Shown: positions 30,002 to 36,490 of the stretch, piece after piece | Numbering within the stretch: position 1 is the stretch's first letter | Layout of the letters: each line of letters starts with the position of its first letter | Source of the DNA: Guillardia theta CCMP2712 | Taxonomy: Eukaryota > Cryptophyceae > Pyrenomonadales > Geminigeraceae | Length of the DNA stretch: 36,490 nt | Assembly: GCF_000315625.1 (NCBI RefSeq) | Contig: NW_005434625.1 | Coordinates: 147,259 to 183,748 of the forward strand | Direction: 5' to 3' | The notes under the pieces: generated by a model | What the model saw: only the letters and a program-made list of their open reading frames with translations | What the model was told of the DNA's origin: nothing | The model's database searches: none | Made by a program: the position numbers and the translations under genes

Positions 30002-31270
30002 CATGAGCATGAGCGATATTGTGAGACAAAGTCTAATACTTGATGTACAAGCAAAAGCTGATAACTTCAACAGATGCTGGCGGACGTCGTGACTCTACAA
30101 GGCAGCGATCATGAGCTATCGGCCGTTTCGCCTCCACCCCTGGATCCCGCTTCGTCTGAACCATATTTCTCTCAAGCACCAACCGTAGAAAAATCCGTGG
30201 AAGAGGAGCCGGCCCTGAGTGTTTTCCTCGACAGCATTCAATTTGAAAATGGGTTCGGTGTGGTCAAGATCTCTTCGAAGATTCCTGCAGAAACTGCCAA
30301 GATTATCAGCACCAGGATGTTCCTCGTGGATGCTGTCAGCTTTGTCTCTGCTACTGCTGGCCCGACGTTCAGTTGTGGTCTGAGTGGTTTAGATCTTCTC
30401 TTGAAGTACTTGTCCTCGCTGATGGGCGTTGGGATGAAACAGGGCAGCTTGTATCTAGTTTTTCTCCCTGAGCACATCGTCTATGCGTTTCAGATAGCTG
30501 CATTCTTCGTTTCGTATCATGCAATGAGGATCCAAGACATGGACACGTACTATAAGGCGACTGGTCTCAACGTGACATGTTTCATCTTGATGTTTCTCGT
30601 CCTTTTCAACAAGCGGCCTCCATTACAGTTGTGTCGTCGAGCACCACGATCTAGAGAGCCTTCCAAACTTGTGCAGTATGCAGATTTATTCTATCACGTC
30701 GTGATGATGGTTCTCATCTTCATCGCCTTAATCACTTCAGGAGTTTGTACACACTGCGATGGGTCGTACTCGCCCAGTTTGTCGCATTTGTGTCAATACA
30801 ATGCTCGCAGTCAAGGTTTCCATGATGATCAAAATGTCAACACTCGTGTCAGTCTGTCGTCCTGTACATATGTTTGTGATAGTGACAGGAAGGACGCCTG
30901 CATTGGAGGTGTCATTACGAATCTGCTTGTTATTATCATGTGAGATGTGCATGCTTTCGTCAAAAGCAACTGAAACGACTTTTGCAGGGTATTTGTGCGT
31001 ATCTTCATGGGAGTTTTGGCATTTCTATTTGAGCTTCGAAAAGAAGGGAGGAAATCTAGTGCCGCTTTCCCGAGTTCTCTCGTGACTCTGCATGGACCAT
31101 CCTCCCATGGATTTCCTTTTCGAGTTTGTGTCTCAGAAGAGAGCGTGGAAGTCATCATGTCGCAGATCAAGAAGACGAGAGACCCCAAGAAGATTCAAAC
31201 AGGCTTCGAGCTCTTTAGCCCGTTGACGTCCTGGTGTTGGATGGCTCTCTTTGGAAAGGTCAATGTTTAA
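29997..31270 (+). CDS. Multi-pass membrane protein, start exon split by the chromovirus
   Basis: Exons: 29997-30020 (ATG in the ATGAGC repeat, giving Met-Ser repeats then DI), 30074-30939, 30988-31270; introns 30021-30073 and 30940-30987. The total is about 390 residues. An alternative start is the Met at 30074. After an acidic cytosol-like N-terminus come hydrophobic segments: IVYAFQIAAFFVSYHAM, NVTCFILMFLVLF, FYHVVMMVLIFIALI, and a long one spanning the last intron (ITNLLVIIM plus VFVRIFMGVLAFLF). A Cys-rich loop (CTHC, SSCTYVC) lies before the last. No family is recognised. Expression may be impaired, since the element separates the gene from its ancestral upstream DNA. Confidence 0.7.
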
Positions 31271-31514
31271 TGAGGACCTAATGGCAAGAGAATGCGATGT
31301 CTTGCTGCACTTGCATGTCTCTTCTCTAACCTCGTCTTTGAGGAAGTAAGCAACAGAACAGAAGGACCACAAAGATAGAGAGTAGCATGAAATTTGATGA
31401 ATAGAATTACAACGCCGAGAGTCCCATGAGAACGAGAGGTATTGCAGTCAATCACTCCTCCTCGCCTCGATCTCCTGCGAGGCATAAGTTGGACTACTAC
31501 ACATTCACGAGGGT
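31271..31514. other. Short convergent spacer
   Basis: 3' regions of the membrane-protein gene (plus) and the next gene (minus). No feature recognised. Confidence 0.5.
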
Positions 31515-32480
31515 TCAGACCTGCTTGAGCCCTTCAGGCTTGACTTCTATCTTGGCCGGCACAATCTGCATATCAATGAGATGCTGCACAAGAGAAGCTG
31601 CGGGTTACCGGTGCCCCTCCCTGTCCGATAGCATCATACTGCTGCTGGAACGAGCCGATGCGGATCTCTTCATCCTTATTTTTCTTCCAATCATGAAGGA
31701 GCTTGATGTAAGGATTGATATCAGACTCCTTCATCTACGAAACGAAAGAGTTAGTATACACAACTACAAGGGAAACCTCACGTTGGCGATTTCTTCTAGG
31801 AGTTGCTGTCCGGGGGACTTCCTCTCCATCTCACTTCTCAAAAGTTTGTGCTTCTTTCGTATCTCTTTGATGTCTTTCATGACCTTTGCGCGAGAGTGTT
31901 GCAGACTGGTGAAGTTCCCCAGACATCTCCCGTCTGGTCCGATAACAGGTTCGATGTCTTCGATTCGCCCCCCAGCCTCTTCCACCTTCTTGATGATGTT
32001 CTCCGGTGACAGCGCTTTGATCAGTTCCTCTGCCCTATCGACGAACTGCATGGACTGGTCAAGGAGTTCCGGGTTCGGCTCGTCATCCTTCAGGATACCA
32101 TTGCTGTCTTCGTCGGGATCCACGTTGTCCACGTCGTTGTGAATCACATTGGACCTGAGTTTCGGTTCGCCCTGCCTAGGGAACATCTCTTCCTCTTGTT
32201 CCTGGAACTGTGCGTCCAGCTTATCGATGAGCTCTCTGACCTGGTCCAGTATTTCATCCTCCTTTCCTGCATCTCTCTGTGTGGTATCAAGATGCTCTAT
32301 CGAGCCTCCTCGAAGCCGCCGGTGCAAACAATGGTTCAGTCCTTGCGCCGATGTCCTTCCTCGAGTTGCTACTTCTGCTCTCCCAACTGATTCTAAGCAC
32401 CGTGATCCACCCGCTCCTGTAGTTCCTGTCGCCGCCATCGTCATCGCCGCCATCGCCATAAGCAGCCGCAGCCGCAGCAT
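31515..32480 (-). CDS. Uncharacterised 291-residue protein with an N-terminal targeting-like segment
   Basis: Three exons on the minus strand: 32480-31782, 31734-31609, 31565-31515, with introns of 47 and 43 nt; the frame is kept and ends in TGA. The N-terminus is hydrophobic with Arg (MLRLRLLMAMAAMTMAA), then Ala/Gly/Thr-rich and Arg-rich without acids, as in a mitochondrial presequence or a signal peptide. The rest is acidic and helical, with coiled-coil stretches (DQVRELIDKLDAQFQEQEEE; MKDIKEIRKKHKLLRSEMER), and ends EVKPEGLKQV. No family is recognised. Upstream Mets in the same frame were rejected because they lie in the neighbouring gene's territory. Confidence 0.7.
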
Positions 32481-32665
32481 GTTCGTGCTGATGAGCAGAG
32501 GGATCACAGGTTGATAACTTGAATATAGGCTGATAGCCAACCAAATAGCCATAAACATGGTTATTTTAACACAAACATCGTATTCATGTAACTTTAATAC
32601 TAAAATGAATAGTTTAGTATTAAAGTGAAGCAATTTAAGGCAAAGGCCTGCCAGTAAAGGGCGGT

Positions 32666-34217
32666 ATGTTGGGATCGGTGGAGCAAGGGATCGCCAAGAT
32701 GGCGGGACTAGAGCGGAGCTGGAGGAAACGATGGGAGCGCGCCAAGGCTCCTCTCGCAGCCATGCTGAGCCTACGAGCGGAGATGCTGGCGGAGATACGA
32801 GAGGAGATGGAGCGAAGGGAAGAAGATGTCCTGGTGGGTTGCTTCCACGAAGAAGAGAGATGGGATCAAGGTATCGGAGAGAAGGAAAGAGGCAGGACTG
32901 ACCCAGATCTCGGGATCGAAGGAGCAGATCGGTCATTTGAGGAGGAAGCCAGAGACATGGTCGATCAGCTGCTTGCTCAGAAGAAAGTCTACGAAGACAC
33001 TGCTGAGCGCCTTGGAATCGATGCGCAACCTGATGGTCAGTCAGCAACGGGAAAGGACAGCGACCTTGTATGGAGACCGACGGATGAGCGATGCCGCATG
33101 ATGCGCAAGAAGGAGATGCATCCCTTCGCTCCATCTCCTCCAGCCGCAGGTCACACGGACGCATATGGCGGTACCGCTGGTGCTGAAGATGAAGGGGTGG
33201 CGCCAAATCAAGACAAGGAGGCCATGACGCCACAACTGTCATGCTCCTTGTGCCCTCCCCCTGGATCGTCTCGAACGAGGGAGAGGATACGACAGAAGCT
33301 CTTGGACCTCGATGAAAGTTTGCGATCAACCCGGCGAGAAATCGACATGGAGCAGGGCGAGCTGGTCGGATGCTGTTGTCTCTCCCTCCTGCCCTCTGAT
33401 CGCCATACCGTAGCTCGCTCCTTCCAACACGTCCCCCAGCTTCTTGAGAGGACGCGCGAATTCACGATCAAGCGCTGCAGGTAAGTCCGAGCACTCGATG
33501 CTGGTGCGGAATGAGGAGAGCGTTCGGTGAGCTCGCTTGCTGGGAACTTGGAGGGGCTTGACGACTTGGTAGTAGGAGTGTTTGTGCGGATGAGGAGGGA
33601 GAAGAAGGTCGAGAGAGAGCGAGCTCTGCCCTAGCTCATGTGTCTGCAGATCTCTTGCTGGACATGGAGAAGACTCTGTCGGAGTACTGCGATGTTAGTC
33701 CCCTTGCTCCCTCCCCGGCTTGTTGTGATGTAGCAGCAGGAGATGTCTGGGTTGCGAGGACGCGTGCAGTCGCTGTTGGTAGAGAGGAGAAGCTTCCTAG
33801 GCCTCTCCGACGTTCTTCGTGACAAGAACAGACAGCTCGAGCTCGAGCGGCGGCGCTTGCAGGTTTCGCTTCCTTGATCCCCCGCCTGCCTGACTTGTTG
33901 CCTGCACGGGCTACAGTCGATGCTCGATGGCGAGCGGAGCAAGGTGCAAGCAGCAGCTGACAGGCAGTCGAGTGTCAGAGAAGCTGAGGAGGAGCTGGGG
34001 GAGTCGCGGAAGCTCAAGGTGTTGTGTCGCTTGTCCTCGGCTGCTGCGCTCACTGCATGTTCAGCTGCTGCTCGCGAGGCGAATCGCTGGCGTCATCGAC
34101 CTTCTGCAAGGAGCGAACCCAAGCCGAAGGATGCGCGACGTGAGGATGGGGCGAGACGCGAGAGATGAAGGGAGGGGGTGGAGGAGGGGGAGAGGGGCGA
34201 TAGGAGGGAAGGGCTGA
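32666..34217 (+). CDS. Uncharacterised coiled-coil protein (exon map partial)
   Basis: Starts at 32666 and is divergent from the previous gene. The first part is charged and helical (SWRKRWERAKAPLAAML, then RDMVDQLLAQKKVYEDTAER). A Pro-rich centre and RERIRQKLLDLDESLRSTRR follow up to a strong donor at 33481 (GTAAGT). Later exons near 33650-33689 (LLLDMEKTLSEYCD), 33740-33860 (SGLRGRVQSLLVERRSFLG), 33916-34017 and 34067-34217 continue the coiled coil (KNRQLELERRRLQ, SMLDGERSKVQAA). It ends in an Arg/Gly-rich tail. Phases around 33481-33650 are not fully resolved. A structural or cytoskeletal role is a guess; no family is recognised. Confidence 0.5.
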
Positions 34218-34440
34218 TGGGATGAGGAGGGGTGGGAGGGTGGGAGAGACAAGGCTGGAGGGGAGGGGAGGGGAGGGATGGCAAGTTGAATGATTGAGGA
34301 GCAGGCGATCGCAGAGCTGCAGGGCATCTCGTTGATGTTGAGCGGGAAGGGCGAGCAGAGGAGGAGGCGGCGGGAACATGCAACAAGCTGTAAAGACAGC
34401 AAATAATACATGACAGGACAAGTGAAATATACAGGGGAAG

Positions 34441-36237
34441 TTAGGTGAAGTCCTCGGATCCAAGGTTCTCGCTGTCGCTCTCCGAGAAGTAGTTGCTGCT
34501 GTCCTCGTCGTTGGTCGGGATATTCCTGCCGCCACCTCTCACTGTCCTTCCCTGCTCCCTCCTCTTCTTCCCCCTCCCCCTCCCCCTCCCCTCCTCGCTC
34601 AATCTTCCAATCCTCCCTCCTCTTGTCTTACCCTCCCCTGCCAAGATGCTCCATGGCGACTTCGAGCTGTCGCACTTGTCAGCATGGTGCGGATAGGCGA
34701 GGAAGGTACCTGTGAGCATGCGAGCTTCAGCACGCGCTCGATGCCCTGCGCCATCCTCTGCTCTAGCAGCTCCAGCACCAACTTCGTGTCCTGTAGGACC
34801 ATGAGCCTCTTCATCCTCCTCCTCCTCCTCCTCTTACGCCGTGATCTCCGTTGTCGGACACAAACCAAAGGAAGGAAGCAGCGATGCCGATGACGAGCGA
34901 GCTGTTGAGGAGCGCGGCAGTGATGGAGGCGTCGGTGAAGGCCAGGAAGCCAAGGAAGAGAAAGGTTTCCGTCTGCGACAGGCGTGAGGAGGGAGGAAGG
35001 TGAGGGCTGCGCTACCCCGATGAAGAGGACCGTCTCCAGGATCGCCTCGCACAGGATTGCGTAAGTCGTCAGGTTGACTTGCCGCAGTGAAAGTTTGAGA
35101 TGACTGGAGATAAGCAACTCGACCACATGCATGGGGAGGATGTGAATGTTCTGCGAGGCTGCTTCAGTACCCGCTCTTCTCCTCCTCCTCCCTTCCTCCC
35201 TTTTCTTCCTTTCCTTCTCTTCCCCTCTCACTTTTCTCCTCTCATCTTCTCTCACCTTGGCTCTGAAGGAGGAGATTCGCTCTGCCACTAGCCGCTTGGC
35301 TTTCACTCGCAGGCGGATCTTCTTGGAGACCGACGCCCACGCGACGAGGACGATGCAGGCCATGAAGATGGCGTAGGGAAGGATGCGAGGAACGTCGATG
35401 AGGAGGCCGTAAAGGATCCAGAGGCAGCAGATGAAGACGAGGGCGAGAGTGACGAAGAGAGCAGCCGCGTAGAGGCAGTAGAAGAGGAAGCGAAGGGCCA
35501 GTCTCACCCTCACCTCCACTGACTCTGACGCGCTGGCGCCTCCAGCGATAGGAGGAGGGCTGATGTAGTGGGTAGCGAGCTCCAGAGAGGCGACGAGGCT
35601 GTAGAGGAAGCAGAAGATGAAGGTGGCGAAGGAGATGGGCTCTCGCTCGGCGATGCAGACCTCGTAATCCTTGCGGTATTCGCACTTGACGCTGAGGACG
35701 GAGGCCTTGACGTTCCACCCGAAGTAGATGACGAAGACAATGGGAGCCGCTGAGCAGGGAGGAGAGAAGGCGGCAGGAGAGAAGACGAGAGGGGAGGGGA
35801 GGGGACGGGATCAGCAGGGGATGGGAAAGAAGAGAGGAGGAGGAGGAGGAGGAGGAGGAGGAGGGAAGGAGAGGAAAAGAGGTGGTGGTGGAGGAGGAGG
35901 GGAGGAGGGGAGGAGAGGAAAAGGGGTGGTGGAGGAGGAGGAGGGGAGGAGGGGAGGAGGAAGGGAGGTATCAGCCAACATTCGCAAGAGTGGAGGAGGT
36001 ACCGATGAAGGTGATGTCTCTCATTAGCCGAACCCACTCGCCGAAGAGGCTGAGTTGCTGCCCTTCCTCCATGCTCCACTCGCTCACAAAGTAGAAGAAG
36101 TTAGTCCTGCTGATCATCTCCGGCCTCTTCGAGAGTTTCGCCTGCAAGATATCAGCAAGGAGGGGGGAGGAAGAGAAAGCGCAGATGACGACGATGATGG
36201 TGGAGATAACGACGACGATGATGATGATGACGATGTA

Positions 36238-36283
<46 letters not shown>

Positions 36284-36455
36284 GAGATGGCGATGGCCGA
36301 TGATGACGCATTTGTAGCAGCAGCAGCAAGGAGATGCGGTAGCAGCTCTCACCAGGTCTAGTCCTTCCTTATGCTCGGCGCTTTTCGTCTTGTCATTTTC
36401 CAGGTATTGTCCGATCACTTCCGCCAAGTTCTGCTCTCCCGTCAGCTCTTCCCCC
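34441..36455 (-). CDS. Uncharacterised multi-pass membrane protein (5' end probably beyond window)
   Basis: Minus-strand exons: about 36455-36353 (QNLAEVIGQYLEND), 36141-36003 (NFFYFVSEWSMEEGQQLSLF), 35749-35256, 35150-35016, 34972 to about 34850, about 34790-34712, and a last acidic exon ending EDFT at 34441. Hydrophobic segments include IVFVIYFGW, ISFATFIFCFLYSLVASL, LALRFLFYCLYAAALFVTLALVF, WILYGLLIDV, ILPYAIFMACIVLVAWAS, ILCEAILETVLFIG and FLFLGFLAFTDASITAALL, so at least six membrane passes. A basic loop (KKIRLRVKAKRLVAERI) follows the fifth. No family is recognised. Introns of 200-250 nt consist of pyrimidine (sense strand) or ATC repeats. The splice near 34840 is uncertain. Confidence 0.6.
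35755..35975. repeat. Purine-rich GGA/GGT low-complexity intron
   Basis: Plus strand is almost all purine with GGA and GGT runs; on the sense (minus) strand it is a CT-rich tract inside the intron 35750-36002 of the membrane-protein gene. Confidence 0.85.
36190..36282. repeat. (GAT)n/(GAC)n microsatellite
   Basis: Trinucleotide GAT run, perfect from about 36234, with GAC and GGT variants to the left. It lies inside the intron 36142-36352, so the poly-Asp and poly-His frames through it are artefacts. Confidence 0.95.
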
Positions 36456-36490
36456 CCCCCCCTCCCCTTCCCAAATCCCCTCCTTCCCTC

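Noticed and set aside
36193-36427. Poly-Asp, poly-Ser and poly-His frames
   Set aside because: Translations of the GAT microsatellite inside an intron.

Overview
This is a eukaryotic nuclear window. Genes are split by many very small spliceosomal introns (mostly 42-67 nt, GT-AG), and it holds a translation factor eIF3b gene, a eukaryotic-type tRNA-Pro, a Ty3/gypsy chromovirus and many microsatellites. The GC-rich, gene-dense layout with tiny introns fits a unicellular alga or other protist; a cryptophyte such as Guillardia is my guess from style only. One assembly gap (N run) lies at 13210-13483.

Layout. 1-4245: a dense cluster of shuffled, partly inverted repeat modules joined around a recurrent 29-bp sequence, with an orphan ORF (1438-2517) resembling the C-terminal nuclease-like part of a reverse-transcriptase element protein. 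4246-5596: GC-rich, GACTC-rich and then plain intergenic DNA. 5597-8454 (+): eIF3b in 15 exons. About 8640-12947 (-): a convergent multi-exon gene I cannot name. 13958-16604 (+): an 8-exon nuclear protein with two AT-hooks. 16718-16789 (+): tRNA-Pro(CGG). 17046-19160 (-): a WD40-repeat protein. 19170-21523: low-complexity and intergenic DNA with a long GAGCA satellite and a GAGAGG satellite.

21524-29996: a composite chromovirus insertion bounded by 171-bp-family LTRs and an ATGAG target duplication. On the minus strand it has apparently intact gag and pol, separated by one in-frame amber stop. To the right sits a 2.1-kb inverted copy of the gag-pol junction region, so the insert is a large hairpin (arms 24590-26707 and 27723-29840, loop about 1.0 kb). 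Breakpoints with truncated LTRs and a GAGTC microhomology, together with a single outer target duplication, suggest template switching before one integration event.

The element landed inside an (ATGAGC)n repeat that looks like the start-codon exon of a multi-pass membrane protein gene (29997-31270, +). The repeat leaves an in-frame ATG on the downstream side, but the old upstream region is now 8.5 kb away.

The right end holds three further genes of unknown function: a small protein (31515-32480, -), a coiled-coil protein (32666-34217, +) and a multi-pass membrane protein (34441 to about 36455, -, probably continuing past the window). The genes do not form a pathway. The main interest is the hairpin retroelement with its effects on the neighbour, and the shuffled repeat cluster.
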